Source: Lutjanus erythropterus
Lineage: Eukaryota > Chordata > Actinopteri > Lutjaniformes > Lutjanidae
Assembly: GCA_020091685.1 (NCBI GenBank)
Contig: CM034613.1
Span: 1,268,345 to 1,332,344, forward strand
Reading direction: 5' to 3'
Length of the DNA stretch: 64,000 nucleotides
In this document: positions 21,928 to 34,664 of the stretch, piece by piece
How the letters are laid out: every line of letters begins with the position of its first letter
Numbering within the stretch: position 1 is the first letter of the stretch
The notes under the pieces: generated by a model
Seen by the model: the letters and a program-made list of their open reading frames with translations, nothing else
Database searches by the model: none
Told to the model about the DNA's origin: nothing
Program-made: the position numbers and the translations under genes

Positions 21928-23100
21928 AGCACTGTTGGAGCAGCATCACATCTCATATTAAAGATCTTTAAATCAGTTACTTCATATTTTCAGTGTTTAC
22001 ATTTCATGCCTCTTTTTAGCCAATATTTAATCCGGCAGACTATTTATGCTAAATTGTTTGTCCCTGCTGCCCTAGTGTCAGGTCTCAGTTGTGTCAGGTC
22101 CCACAGATGCTAGTCTGACTCACTGGATGCACACTGCAGGTATACGTCCTGCCATTGGTTGCATGCTTCAAGTGCCATCGTGGTGTACGCTATTTACATT
22201 TTCAGTGTCATTTTCAGCGCTTTTCTCCAGCATTGAGTGCTGTGGAGACAGGTCTGGCTATGCCAGACTACACAGATACAGATTCAGCTTCACACTCAGC
22301 AGCCCTGTCTCCCCATCCCCCAAATGAAGCTGCCCCACTCCCAGTTGCAGAAGCTGAGTAGTGTTGTCTTCAATGACGTCAGCTGGCATAACTGTAAGGG
22401 GTCTGTGGCAATTTCTTTTATTATTATTATTATTATTATTATTATGAAAACTATGATTACTATGATTAAATCATTTTCAGTGACAAGAATTCAAACAACC
22501 TAATTATTTTCCACAAAATGATTATTATTTGAAATAAAAAACAGTCTCTATGCTGTACAGCATGCTGGACAGTTTGAAGCACTGAGTGAATCTGAGTGAC
22601 AGACAATTCTAAAATAATACTTTAATAATACCTTGATGCAGACTAAAATATAATAATTAAGTCAACAAAATGTTAGTAACTGAAATCTTTCTTGCAATGC
22701 TATAATAAATAGTAGTAAATTATAGGATATACTATCATATGTACAGCAATACAGTGTTGGTGTAGCTTGTGGTTTTCATGGGGTCCAAAATCCCTGGCGG
22801 TGCCACAGCATTCACCATCATCTTTTCATATCAGCTCAGCTTTCTTATAGCCCTGACCAAGGTGATACCAGAAAAGAACCAGGTACCAGGTACTAATGGA
22901 AAACCAAAAACCTGACTCATTGATTGTCTATCTGAGTAAGGTTTGTGACAGTTAGAATCGATGGTGTCAACCATGGCTCAGAAACTTCAGGTGCCTGTAC
23001 TGTGTATTGAATCAGTGCCTTTTTCTTTTATAATTTTCTTCTTGGATCTATAATGTTCTCTAAACTATTTACTATAAATACTCTGTTCTATACTGTCCAG
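21928..23100. other. intergenic, nothing recognised
   Basis: Apart from an (ATT)n tract no feature is supported. The 22090-22360 stretch is open in three plus-strand frames but has no recognisable motif. Confidence 0.4.
22417..22445 (+). repeat. (ATT)n microsatellite
   Basis: About nine ATT units. Confidence 0.9.
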
Positions 23101-23138
23101 CCCGCAGAATGGCCACTGGTGAAAGTGTTGCAATGTTT

Positions 23139-23748
23139 ATACTGATCAGGCATAACAATATGACCACCTGCCTAATGTGGTATCTGGCACCAAGATGTTA
23201 GCAGCAGATCCTTAAGTCCTGTAAGTTGTGAGGTGGGGCCTCCATGGATCGTACTTGTTTGTCCAGCACATCCCACAGATGATCGATTGGATTAAGATCT
23301 GGGGAATTTGGAGTCCAAATCAACACCTCAAACTCGTTGTGCTCCTCAAACCATTCCTGAACCATTTTTGCTTTGTGGCACGGTGCATTATCCTGCTGGA
23401 AGAGGCCACAGCCATCAGAGAATACTGTTTCCATGAAAGGGTGTTCATGGTCTGCAACAATGCTTAGGTAGGTGGTACGTGTCAAAGTAACATCCACATG
23501 GATGGCAGGACCTAAGGTTTCCCAGCAGAACACTGTCCAAAGCATCACACTGTCTCCACCGGCTCGCCTTCTGCATCCTGGTGCCACATGTTCCCCACGT
23601 AAGCGACACGCACACACCCGGCCATCCACATGATGTAAAAGAAAATGTGATTCATCAGACCAGGCCACCTTCTTCCATTGCTCTGTGGTCCAGTTCACAT
23701 GCTCACGTGTCCATTGTTGGTGTTTTTAGCAAGGGGTCAGTTGTTCAT
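23139..23748 (-). mobile_element. Tc1/mariner-like transposon, 5'-truncated, transposase catalytic part
   Basis: A 166-codon minus-strand frame (23698-23198) gives the catalytic half of a Tc1-like transposase: D15 in WSDESHF, D103 in QQDNAPCHKA, and SPDLNPIDHLWDVLDKQVRS. The third acidic site is Asp (D139) where family members have Glu, with 35 residues between it and D103. The DNA-binding N-terminal half is missing, and the frame ends early at a one-base deletion after NLQDL. The 3' terminal repeat (tgatcaggcataacaatatg, accacctgcctaat) is kept at 23141-23175. Confidence 0.9.
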
Positions 23749-23793
23749 CAAAAATGTATCTACAAAATAAGACAATAATCATTGTTTGTTTGT

Positions 23794-23967
23794 TTTGGGG
23801 CTTTTTTTTGCCTTTATTGATAGGACAGCTGAAGAGTAGACAGGAAAGACAGGGGTGACATGCAGCAGAGGGCCACAGGTGGGAATTGAACCAGTGGCCG
23901 CTGCAGAGAACTGATAGTCTCCATGCATGGGGTGGATGCTCTACCAACTGAGCTTAACAGCCACCCC
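23794..23967 (-). repeat. tRNA-derived SINE
   Basis: Minus strand carries A-box TAAGCTCAGTTGGTAGAGC (23956-23938) and B-box GGTTCAATTCC (23892-23882), then a tail with gcatgtcacccctgtcttt and tcaataaaggcaaaaaaaa. Layout is that of a polymerase III SINE of perch-like fish, not a true tRNA gene. Confidence 0.85.
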
Positions 23968-23969
23968 CT

Positions 23970-24594
23970 TTGTCTTTTTGTTAACAGCAGATCACTTTGA
24001 TATATGTCAGGGAGTACTGGAACAGTCAGGAGCAGCCGCAGTGAGCTGCCTGTAGTATTCCAACAATATTCCTGAAATATTTATGATCATTCAGTGGTGC
24101 CTGTGCTACTGAAAATACACTCCCAGAACCACAAAATATTTTAGGGAGTGACATGACTACAGATGCAGTTTTTAATATTAGAGCCATCCCCTTAATTTGT
24201 TTAAAGTGATCAAATCACTGGCTGTCACTTCTCCAACAACACTGTACAATAAAAGCTAGTTTAGGCAAAAACAAAATCATTTAAAAGTTCTATTTGAAAG
24301 CATATTAGAGATATTTTCCTTCCCTACACTTTATTGGCACAGCTGTCCAGAATCTACTTGAAAATGAGCCACAGAAAACAATCCACAGAATTATTTTACA
24401 CTTGTGTCAACCAACACAATAAGTGAAACAAAACACACCTGAGATTTATCACCAACTGATACAATGGCACGTCTATATTAACACTGACTCAGTGACATGT
24501 TGAAACTCAGCGAACCACAGTGACTCAGCACAGAAACAACAGACAGTTATCTACACTTTCAGTTCATGATCCTACTGATAACATGAACTAGTAT
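23970..24594. other. intergenic, nothing recognised
   Basis: No supported feature. Confidence 0.4.
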
Positions 24595-24845
24595 TTAAAG
24601 GGCTAGTTCACCCAAAAATGAAAACTCAGTCTTTATCTACTCCCCCTCATGCTGATAGAAGGTCAGGTTTTTGTTTTTTGTAATCCACAAAACACTGCTG
24701 TGGTTTCACAGGAAAAATGGTGTTGTAGAATCTCCCAAACAATGGAAGTGAATGGTTTTCAAATGTAAAAAACACAACAGAAAAAGAAACATAAAATGCC
24801 TCCATACTGCTTGTCTGGTGGAATCCAAGTCTCATAAAGCCCCTT
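24595..24845 (+). repeat. TTAA-ended MITE fragment (AGTTCACCC family)
   Basis: Starts ttaaagggctagttcaccca, then aaaatgaaaactcagtc, ccacaaaacactgctg, atggaagtgaatgg, aatgcctccatactgcttg. Same arm as at 21351 and 7590. Confidence 0.7.
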
Positions 24846-25439
24846 GATGTTTTTCTTTTCTAAAATGCGATTGGTCACATCCTGTGTTCCTCACAGAAGG
24901 AAACCAATCACAGTACCTGCTCTCAACTGGGACTGATGTAAAAGCAGAAATACATCATCCAGATGTGCTCTGTAACAAGAACAAGCAAGCTCTCCCTCTT
25001 TCATTCAAACTAAACTCTGTAATGGTGACGGCAGGAGAAAGACTAAATTAAATCTCAAGATGTTATTATAATTAGAAAAAGAGAAATTATTCCAGGTAGG
25101 CTTTTAATGTTGGATTTTTTTTTTTTATCAGGGTGAAAAATACCACATAATTAATGAAAATACTGCTCCTGAAGACAGAAAGAAATCTCAGTTATTTAAC
25201 AGACTTGGAGAACAACTTACAGTTGGCTTCAATCTGCTTTTATGCTGTGATTTTAATACAGTTACATCAGAAGATGACAATATCTGTCCTTTTTGTTTTT
25301 GATTGTATTTCTATGTTGAAGTTTTTATAGGTGTTTCTATAGACTTTGTGTAGCAGAGTGGTTCTACAAGCAGGTCAGTGCATCATCAGGTGGTTTCAGA
25401 GAGTTACAAGCTTCTGTAAATGCATCATGAAAACAATAC

Positions 25440-25650
25440 AGCAATGTACTGATATGAGAAAATGTACTTTGTAATTTGCACTTTTGAATACTTAAGTATT
25501 TTTAAAAGTAAGTACTCTAGTACTTTAACTTGAGTAAAATTTTGACTGATCAACTTTCACTTGTAGTTGAGTAATATTTGACCAGGAGTATCTATACTTT
25601 GACTCAAGTACTGGGGTTTGTTGGTACTTTGTCCACCACTGGTTCTGATG
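25440..25650 (-). repeat. ACTTAAGTA-rich MITE (CAGTGGTGGAC ends)
   Basis: Ends actttgtccaccactg at about 25650; interior has acttaagtatttttaaaagt and agtactttaacttgagtaaa. Lies head to head with the copy starting at 25739. Confidence 0.6.
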
Positions 25651-25738
25651 ATGTCACTGGTTCTGACCTCACAGATGATGTCACACTCAAGATATTATGG
25701 GCTCTGATGATGCCACTGCTTCTGAGGAATTATTGATC

Positions 25739-26141
25739 AGTGGTGGACAGTAATGAAGTACATTAACTTGAGTACTGTACTTAAGTACAGTTTTTGAGTA
25801 TCTGTACTTTACAGTTTGGACAGTGTACATACACACATGAATATTACTCCAAGCTAAGGATCTACAGTGAAGATTCAGGGTAAACACATGGTGTAAATGA
25901 CATCTTTCAAGTCAGCTTGGCATGTTGGGGCTTTAGGAGACTTGGATTACACAAGAGGAGCAACATGGAGGCATTTTATGTTTTTGTTGTGTTGTTTTTG
26001 TAAGTTTAAAAACTGGTCACTATTCACTTTCATTGTTTGGGAGATTCTGCAACTTGTAACTCAGAAAAGCACTATTTCCCCCCATAAAACTAATTAGTTA
26101 TAGTAACTTGAGTATTTGTAATTAGTTACTTCCACCCCTGG
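25739..26141 (+). repeat. ACTTAAGTA-rich MITE carrying a second repeat
   Basis: Runs from cagtggtggacagtaatga to gttacttccacccctg. An inverted copy of the 7590-type arm (25866-26060: gaagattcagg, acatctttcaagt, ggagacttggatta) is inserted inside it. Confidence 0.6.
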
Positions 26142-27070
26142 GTACAAGTCTAGAGACTCATATTACATAATCCCTTTCAATCATGTCATGTGACCCATTA
26201 GAAGTGTGTGTTAATGGCTATATTTCCAGAGATCCTACTCTCTGCCTGTATTTCCTTATTTAATCTCCTCGTTTTGCGGTGCTCGGGATGATTCACCAAC
26301 TTAAAATGTTGTGTATTTTATGTCCTGATATGTTTATTAACAGCTCAGTCAAATCCTACTGACTCTACCTATAAGTATTTTATTACACCCAAAGATTTCA
26401 AGTTTCAGATGTATATCAGCTATTGGGAATTAAAATTTTGAGTGACTGGTATCAATAACAGATATTAGATCACGTTATCTTTGATTATCTGCAAACCCAG
26501 CTGTTTTTAAAACAGAGACCTGAGGCTGGGCTCACATGAGACCATGCCAAAAGCAACTGGCAGCCACTGTGAAAGCCTGTTATCATGGACTCATCGGCCG
26601 GCACTCATTCATTTTACAACATTTATAGCCACAGCATCGCCACATAATGCCTGTTTGAACCCACCACAGAACGACTCAGCAAAAAAACATGTCTGCTTTG
26701 CCCATACTGAGCCTCTCGTCACTGTTTGAAACTGTGTTTTTAGACCCAAATGGAGAACGTGGTCTCTAATTAAAGGACTTCTGCTCATGGAGGCAGGGAC
26801 GACAACAGAAATAGACTCTCAGACATGTCCATCATTTATCCATAGGTTCTTTGCCACAGGCTAAGCAAGGTAGTCCATATGTCCCTCCAAAGAGAGGCAT
26901 CCTGATCAGATGCTCAGCCAACCTCTGTGAGTTGCTGCCAGCAGGAAGGAGCAGCAGTTCTTTGATGATCTCAGGTTGTCAAATTATGACGTCTACATCA
27001 CCCTTAACCGTCTGTATGAGACGATGCCAGAAAGCAAATGATTAACGTTGTGAGACTGTTGCATTTGGTT
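26142..27070. other. intergenic with LINE scrap
   Basis: At 26880-26975, gaggcatcctgatcagatgc and gaaggagcagcagttctttg resemble the antisense strand of a common fish LINE tail. Otherwise nothing recognised. Confidence 0.4.
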
Positions 27071-27074
27071 AGGT

Positions 27075-27812
27075 CAGGTGTCTGCAACCTTCAGGATTAA
27101 AAGAGACATTTTTGGCCAAAAAAAGAAGAAAAAATCTTTCTGGAGCTGCAACTTTAAATTCTCTTTTTTCCCTGAAGACTTAGCAAACTTATAGAGACTT
27201 GAGAAGACTCACCATTGTCAAAATGTAGAGGGAACAGCACTGAGCCATTTTTAAAAACTTTGGTGTATTGGCTACATAGTCTCACACTGTAAAAAAAAAA
27301 AAGTTGTTGAGATGACTCAAAATTTCAAGGCAAAGTACTCTAATAGATTTTTGAGTTTTGAGCTCAACTCAAACACTTACATTTTGAAATAACTTTTAAA
27401 ATGTTTTGTCAGCCCATAATCTTGAGTTGAGATAGTTTACTTTTCTTCTTTAGATAAACTTGAAGTTTTAGAAACTCAAAAAAATGTGTTTCAAAAGAAA
27501 ATTGGTCACAGTGAGCTGTGAACTTGATTTGTCATTGATTTGGTGCCTGAATCTTTTTAAATACACTTTTTTTAAATACACTTTTGGTTTCTAAAACCAA
27601 AAGATTCAAGTTTTTCTAAAGAAGAAAAGTAACTTATCTCAACAAAAGATCAGTAGTTGGTAGTTTGAGTTTGAGTTGGGTTCAAAACTCTATTGCAGTA
27701 CATTACCTTGAAATCTTGAGTTGTCTCAACTTTTTCACAGAACTACAACAAGGATAAATGAAAATTAAAATGTTTAAAAAAAGAGCTGCATGTGGCTCCA
27801 GAGCCTCAGGTT
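27075..27812 (+). mobile_element. hAT-like element with internal palindrome
   Basis: Left end caggtgtctgcaaccttcag, right side gagctgcatgtggctccaga then gcctcaggtt, where it is cut off by another repeat. The right end recurs intact at 60615-60659 (gttgcagacccctg). The interior, about 27287-27750, is a palindrome whose arms start gttgttgagatgactcaa and end ttgagttgtctcaac. Confidence 0.6.
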
Positions 27813-27814
27813 AA

Positions 27815-27895
27815 GTTCAGGCACCAAAACTTCATGGTTAGGGTTAGGAAAAGATGGTTTGAGTTCAAGTAAGTTACACAGGCTCTATGACCGAG
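27815..27895 (+). repeat. GGTTAGGGTTAGGAAAAG-type repeat fragment
   Basis: Shares the tggttagggttaggaaaaga phrase of a widespread fish repeat; a related piece abuts the helicase-like repeat at 51956-52108. Confidence 0.45.
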
Positions 27896-27937
27896 GGACA
27901 CATTGGGTTATGTAATTTTATGTACCGTTATGCAAAA

Positions 27938-28443
27938 GGACCAGTGTATAGGATTTAGTGGCATCTGGTGGTGATCTTGGAAACTGCCTCCTCAATGGGA
28001 TCATGCTTATGATGTTTGATCCTATAGATAATTAACAATTGAGCTAATTTTGATATTTGACTTAACTCTTTAACTTACATTCACTGAGCCTCCCTTGAAA
28101 CAGTTTGAGGCGCCTTTGGGGAGGCCCGCGTTCCACTTTGAACACCTCTGGTGTAGGAGAACCTCTGGTGTAGGTGGCCCCAAAACTCAAAAAATGCAAA
28201 AGGCCACATTTAGAGCCAGTGTTTGGTTTGTCTGTTCTAGACTACTGTAGAAACATGGTGGTGCAGCACAGAGGAGGAGCTGCTCCCTCTGTAGATACAA
28301 AGGACTCATTCTAAGATAACGAAAACAAACCAATCCTTATTTTCAGGTGATTATACACTCATGAAAACATACTTATGAATATTATATTACATTTTGACAT
28401 ATTCTGACAATAGTTCCCCTTAATCTGACACACTGGACCTTTA
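27938..28443 (+). repeat. AAAGGACCAGTGT-ended MITE, near full length
   Basis: Left end aaaggaccagtgtataggat, right end gacacactggaccttt, an inverted pair. Interior segments match 11470-11790 in the other orientation and the end matches 4620-4765. Confidence 0.65.
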
Positions 28444-29300
28444 CAAGTACTGTTACATTAGAAAAATATTACTCAATTACAAGTAAAAGTACTAGTGTTA
28501 GAAAAATACTTAAGTAAAAGTACAAAGTATTCATCTCAAAAACTAATCAGAGTATTAGTTACTTTTAACCGTCACAGTCACCTCTCCAAACTAGAGTTAC
28601 AATTTTCGTGCATTTTCCTGAACCGATAATTGAAAACACTAAAAATCAATGAATCATTAATATTTTATAAGATACAAAACAGGTTGTTTTCCTCGATTTT
28701 CCATTTTTTCTGTGATTTTTTTTCTCATTTTAAGTCCAAGTTCAGTTGTCCTGTTTCAATTAACAGCTCTGACAGACAACACAACGTTAAAATATAATAT
28801 AAATATCCATGAATAGATTTTTAATTCATTAAATTCTTAACTTTATTTATTTATTTTCTGACAATAAACTGAATATCTCTGAGTTGTGAAACACTGATCA
28901 ATATTTTCTGACATTTTCTGGACCAATCAACTAATTGATTAGTGGAAAAATTATTGCCAGATTGATCATTAGTTGAAAAATAGCACACATACATCTGCTC
29001 CACCCATTTTTACATGTTTGGACCTGTTTTTCAATTGACAAGATTGTGACATGGTTTTCATTGGTCCGTTTGTGATCAGATCACCTGATTGGCTACTAAA
29101 ATGCAGATGAAAGGTTTGGATGTTGATTCAAATTGTACTCAGTACTCAACTATGGGTTTAAAAGTAATTATATCTTATGATGCATACTTAAGTATGAGCA
29201 AAAGTACATGTAAATCTACTCATAAAAGTACAAGTACCCCAGAAAACCTACTTAATAATGTAATTAGTGTGGATGTATTACTTCCACCGCTGGTCTGAGG
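28444..29300. repeat. ACTTAAGTA-rich MITE interrupted by GCAACTAACGATT-type MITE
   Basis: ACTTAAGTA-type sequence at about 28444-28590 and 29095-29295 (ending tacttccaccgctg) flanks an inverted family copy at about 28590-28985 (ttagtggaaaaattattgcc, agattgatcattagttg). Reads as one element inserted into another. Confidence 0.5.
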
Positions 29301-31700
29301 TCAGACGGTGTTGATGGTGTTTACAGGTCTGTCCACACTGACTCAACATCTTGCTGTTGTGTCTCGACATTCATGCCATCCTGGCTTTGTGCCAGTTTTC
29401 TACAACACAAGTCTGTCCAGAATATAGGTCAGTGTTACTCCGCTGTAATGAATCAAACTGTGAATTTCTTCCAGCTGCACAACCTTCTGCTGCACACACT
29501 TCAGGAAATGGAAAAAAAAAAGAGTTCTGTACACACACTGCAGTGGGTTTGTTAAAACGGTTTATTTAGGGGCACCGTTTTGTATTTCCTGCTTATCTTT
29601 TCCTCTGTGAATTTGTACAGTGGATAATTCTTTTATAAAGCACATTTCTTTCCAATTAAAGAAGTGGTCTAATAAAAGATTGCTGCCTGAGCATTTGGCC
29701 TTTGTGCCCTCAAAAAACAGACAACACCAGAGGCCAAGTGTCCTCACCTCTAAAATAATGACATTCCAGGCTTGTTTGACACATCGGGACAGACACTTGT
29801 GTGTTGATACCAAAAAGGCACTGAGTTTTGAACACCAGCACTTTACACACACATCAGTACCACTGCATTTTTCACCACCTGAGTTCTATCTGTATTTTAG
29901 TCAGTAACCACAATGAAAGGCAAAGTTTCTGGCTGCAGCCTTGAGCGAGGCTTCCCACTGCGTTAAAAATAAACTCCTGACCTGTCAAGAGCTGGAGGGA
30001 AAGAGTGATTATGGCTGAAAACCATCACCGTCTGTCCTGTGCTGACTTTATCACTGAACCCCAAAAAGAGTTTCCTTTGTTTTTTTTGTTTTTTTCCCAC
30101 ATTCCAGCACAGGAGACTTGTTTCCACTCAGGAATGTTTATGAGCAGGCCATGAGGAGAGCTCAGCCTTGTTTCCACACAGTCAGGTATTGTACTACTGT
30201 TCTCAATAGCTTCTAAATGTTGTCCGCAGAAACGTCCCATGAGTCACTGCCTATGACCTACATTTCAAGGTGAGGAAATATGGACAAAAAAACATGGATT
30301 TCCGCACCATGGAGACATTACAGATGCAATGAAACAACTTTTGAAGTTTGTGAAAACTTTATTGGGTTGAAAAAGTTGCTTCCAAAACCTGATGGAGAGT
30401 ATTGCTTTTTTGGCAACTTGCATGTAAACATTTGGGTTTTGTCAATGTGATAAAAGCATCAGTCTATTCAGACTAAAAGCACAAACACTTATGAACTGAG
30501 ACAATGTAAAAAAAAAAAAAGTCGACTCACATTTTGTGCTCTTCATTCCAACAGAGTACTTCATCAACACACATGTGGTTCACATTTGGTTACGGAAAGA
30601 CAACTTGCAGCATCAGAATCATGCCCACCATAAACCAGATACTTGACAGTGCTGAACATCTGCTAGACGCTATCTGAAACTTCCACTGGGAGGTTATTCA
30701 GCTGCATGTGGTGACATAAGCTTTTCACCATTCACTAATGTTGGTTAAAGGAACGATTGACTATAAGGGGAAATGCTTTTTTCCCCAGTCTTATTATGCC
30801 AAGCAATTAATTTTAAAGCTGTACTAATTAATATTTTTAGAATAAAATGGATCAAATGCCTGTGAGTAATGTCTCTTCTGATGACCCCTTTCCACAGAGA
30901 TCCACAGGGCTAGCTAGGTCAGTGGTGCTAACCGTACAGCCTATTCACTCTTTCCCCACCAATGACGAGATAATCTGTCAATTCCTGTTTTCACTGCCAC
31001 AGGGTAGGGGAAGATGTGACAGATTATTTGACAAAAATTTGTCACTTGAAGAAGAAGAGAACTGCTGGAATTGAAGAGCAGAAGAAGATGTTATGTAGCA
31101 AGCATGAAATAGATCGGTGCTCAGCTGCAGATCTGCGGGATGGAGTAGAGTCCCGCGACCTGATGCACAGAGCAGGGCTGCTCTTGTCGCAGTCTCCGGA
31201 CCTCCATGGCAGCCGGAACACAGCGAGGCTGCTCACACCGCAGCCCCTGAGACTCTCGCCACAGCCAGCTCAAACAGCGTTTCAGCCGAGGGCCAGGACA
31301 CACAGCTAACGTTAGCCACACTGTTGACAGTGATTTCACCCATGTAATATGAAGTGACAAAAAACAAAAATAGAACCAAGAAGTTGTTATTCTGCTTTAA
31401 AATGTTTCTGTCACAAAACCATATGCTTATAAAAAAGCATGAATGACTCTAGAACAAACTGTGTTTTTTGTGTGTCTGAAACTATTGATATATTCCATGT
31501 GAAAACATTCATAGAAATGAATATTGTGTGGGTGCTCAAAAATCTGTAAATTTAGTCAAAAATGCTGGCACTGGCTGGCATTTTTTTTTAAGAAAACTGC
31601 TGGCGGGAAAAGAGCTTTGGTTTGGTTTGGTGTTTACATCCCCCACTGTCATAAGCAGAAACCTCTCCTCCATGAGCAGATGCACGCTTCCTTCTGCTAG
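29300..31700. other. intergenic, nothing firmly recognised
   Basis: The 31080-31310 stretch is GC-richer, with several open frames and a gctaacgttagc palindrome at 31304-31315, but no splice-supported gene or known motif. Confidence 0.4.
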
Positions 31701-31724
31701 CATGTTTAGTTTGTTAGAAACTAG

Positions 31725-31930
31725 GGGTGTAGATCACAAGTTTCATCACAATACGATATTTTATTGATTCTTTGGACAACAATATGATATTTGTCGATAT
31801 CGCAAAGTCTTCCAAGATCAATTCAGGAGCCTGCAATCTATGAATCTATGAATTTCAAAATAAAGGCATATCTTAAGCAAGATGACATAGACCGATATTT
31901 TTGCTTTGAATGTTGAATCAATGTATTGAT
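31725..31930 (+). repeat. CACAAGTTTCATCACAATRMGATATTTTAT-type repeat
   Basis: Shares acaagtttcatcacaat, gatattttattgattctttg and aatttcaaaataaaggcata with 57155-57830. Confidence 0.6.
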
Positions 31931-31949
31931 CCAAATAGTATCATTACAC

Positions 31950-32125
31950 AACTTGTAGAAAGAAAATAGTTCCTACATCAAACTGCTCACAACAAGGTGT
32001 GTGGATTTTCCTGCGTAACCAGGTTGTTTTTTGGTGCTTTGGTGTATCACAAGCTGAGTGACAGATTTAGTCCCACTGTATTGGAGAGAAGGCACCAAAA
32101 CTATCTAGATGAATAAGTAGAAAAA
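31950..32125 (+). repeat. foldback element, right-half fragment
   Basis: Matches the right half of 62304-62899: aaactgctcacaacaaggt, gtggattttcc, ttggtgctttg, ccaaaactatctagat. Confidence 0.55.
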
Positions 32126-33086
32126 CAGGTAATGGTCCCTTTCAGAGAGAAGTTCAAACCCTGCCAGTCCCTGTGTGAACTGAGTATGATTGTCTATTTC
32201 AGAAAGTTACAAAAATTCAGACATCATGAAGGCGATGGGGAAAAGGCTTTCAAACACTGCTGGATTATCACATAAGCACTTTGTTACTGACCAGTGCAGT
32301 GTAAACACTTGTCACAACTCAGGTATGTTTCATAATATTAAAGTTTTATAAGTATGACCTGTCACATGTATGAGGAAAGCTCTCCTTTTTGTATTTTTGA
32401 ATTTCTATGAATTTGCTGTGCTGTTTTATGTGTGATGTCTTCACTTTTGAATTACAGACTTTGAAGGAGACAGTTTCTGAAGTTGACAATGTGTTCTCAT
32501 TCAACTCATCAAATACTGCAGCATGCTCAGTCATTCCATGCTATGAGGGTAGATTTTCAAAGTAAAGGCACAAAAACTACTTGGATAGATTTAAGGAAAG
32601 GTTTGAGTTCAAATCACTGAAGTTAATTTACCTAACATTACTTAGATACATTAAGTAACGTCACTTACAGAGGTCACATGGTCAAAGGAAGTCAAGTCTG
32701 ACAATTGGCTTCATGCAGGACCTGAACAGTGGTCACCTGAGTGAAAGTCTTATTTGTTGTTTGTTTGACTTTAATGCTACATCAAAACACAATGCTTGAG
32801 TGGTGCTTCCAGAAATCTGTTACAGGAGTACCTACAGCAACTGGAGCTCGAGCTTAGAGACTTTGACCAAGTTGTCAGTTTGACACGTTGGGAGTAAGAA
32901 TGGGCTGGAAATGATTCACTGCTCATTTTTTTTATTTTGACCATGATCTTGCCTATCAAAAGTAACCTTCAAGCAAATTTATAGGGTCAGATCATTTCTG
33001 TAGGGTTTTGGGATTAAGATCAGTTCTTTCAGACGTGATACAACCTTTGGGCTCAGATGGGATGGACACCTCTACTCCATCACTTC
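32126..33086. other. intergenic, nothing recognised
   Basis: A caaaaactacttggatag phrase at 32571-32588 hints at a repeat fragment; no gene seen. Confidence 0.4.
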
Positions 33087-33094
33087 GTTTAGGG

Positions 33095-34664
33095 CAGGGG
33101 TGTCAAACGTACGGCTCACGGGCCAAAAATGGCCTGCCAGAGGGTCCAGTCCGGCCCGCGTGATGACTTTGCAAAGTGTGAAAATTACAGAGAAGACATT
33201 AGTTTTAGGGATGAAACCATTCCTAGAGTAATTCGAGTAATTTGATTACTAAAATCCGTTTCAATCCGAACAACTGTACAGCACACTGTGTCTCGCATGT
33301 TTATTACAACAGTCGAAACTAATGTGATGGTTAATGACATCGACACCAACCAGATGCACTTATAAAATTAAACAACTGTATAAGGAGGCCTATACGTAAA
33401 ACAGGAGAGTCTCTGTTTCTCTGTAACTGAAACTTTCAGACCTTCTCACAGCAGAGTGAACAGGTGAGGGAGGAGAGGAGAGCAGACTGATCACTAATCA
33501 ATCACTGATACCGTCGTCCTCTCAGACTGATTAAAAAAATAAAAATGACAAAATTGGTGTCAAACCAAACCTGGGTGTCCGCACAAATAAAGTCTTTGTG
33601 TAAAACACTGCAGAGTGTAACATCATGCTGTTTACAGACAGTCTGCTGTCTGTAGTTTGACAGAGAGACAGAGAGGGTCGTGTCTAGAAGGGAACCCTAG
33701 ACCCGCGAAAGATCGCGCGAGTTTGATTATTTTAGTAGAAATAATGAACACAAATCTCGCGAGAGTTGTGCAAATAAAGAGTTACCTTCTAGACACGACC
33801 GAAAAAGGTACGCAGCTCAAAAAATAGAAAATCATGTCGTGGTGCTGATGTTTTTAATGTGGCGGGCTGCCATAAATAAAACACTATTCACTGATCCACA
33901 GAGAGTCACTGAAACACTGATCACTGACCTGCTGTGATGGAAAAATACTCACATTCTTTATTTAAGTAAAAACACTAATACCACAATGTAAAAATACCTA
34001 ATTACAATTTAATAATCTTGCATGTTATTATTTAGTTTTTTGAAAAATCAACATTTTTATTGCTGTTGTTGTACTTTAATGGTATTCTTATTGGTATTTC
34101 TTGATGACTAAATACAGACCTGCAAACTCATAAGAGGAGAAAAAGATGTCATGTTAGTAAACCAGTCCCCTGTCCTCTGGGGGTCTGGGAGCGTCTGTCC
34201 TGCTCCAGAAGAAAAATGTTGTGATTTTAACATGTTAACAAAACATTCTGGTGACTGTTTCAGTTAAAAGAGTTAGTTCACTCTTCTGTTTGTGGTTTCT
34301 GCAGACATTACTACCTTTACTTTTACCTTTGTACTTGGAAAAAAAGTAGAAAGTAAAGTAAAAACAGTAAAAGTAAATCTACATTAAAAGTAAAGTTACT
34401 TTATTGAGTATTTTTACTTTAGCAATTTATAGTTGTTCATTTAATAAACCTGTCTTATCTTCTCTTTTGTATATTACCATTGTTCTTAAATAAAGCAAAA
34501 GTAATGTAATAGAAAAAAATGCAGAACGCAATATTTCTTATCTGATTACTAGATTAATCTGCAGAATAATTGATAGATTATGCTTTAATTTTACTGGTCC
34601 GGCCCACTTGAGATCAAATTGGGCTGTATGTGGCTCCTGAACTAAAATGAGTGTGACACCCCTG
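33095..34664. mobile_element. non-autonomous hAT transposon, 1570 bp, exact 8-bp TSD
   Basis: Ends CAGGGGTGTCAAAC (left) and GTGTGACACCCCTG (right) are inverted. The 8 bp outside each end are identical: GTTTAGGG at 33087-33094 and 34665-34672. Subterminal sequence is rich in ggcccgcg/ggcccac motifs. No frame of transposase size is present. The 8-bp duplication is the hallmark of hAT insertion. Confidence 0.92.
33676..33800. mobile_element. 125-bp MITE nested in the hAT element
   Basis: 16-bp perfect terminal inverted repeats GGTCGTGTCTAGAAGG at 33676-33691 and 33785-33800. Interior is CpG-rich with gcgcga/tcgcga-like motifs. A related end is at 51963-51979 (ggttgtgtctagaagg). No clear target duplication. 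Confidence 0.7.

Noticed and set aside
21422-21971. Long open frames on both strands, rich in KPNQTKPN or FGLVWF
   Set aside because: They are translations of the (TTTGG)n tract and an adjoining MITE; no codon or domain signal.
22090-22503. Three overlapping plus-strand frames
   Set aside because: No conserved motif, and the last runs into an (ATT)n tract; nothing to choose between frames.
31016-31347. Overlapping frames in a GC-richer patch
   Set aside because: Open on both strands because of composition; no homologue recognised and no exon signals.
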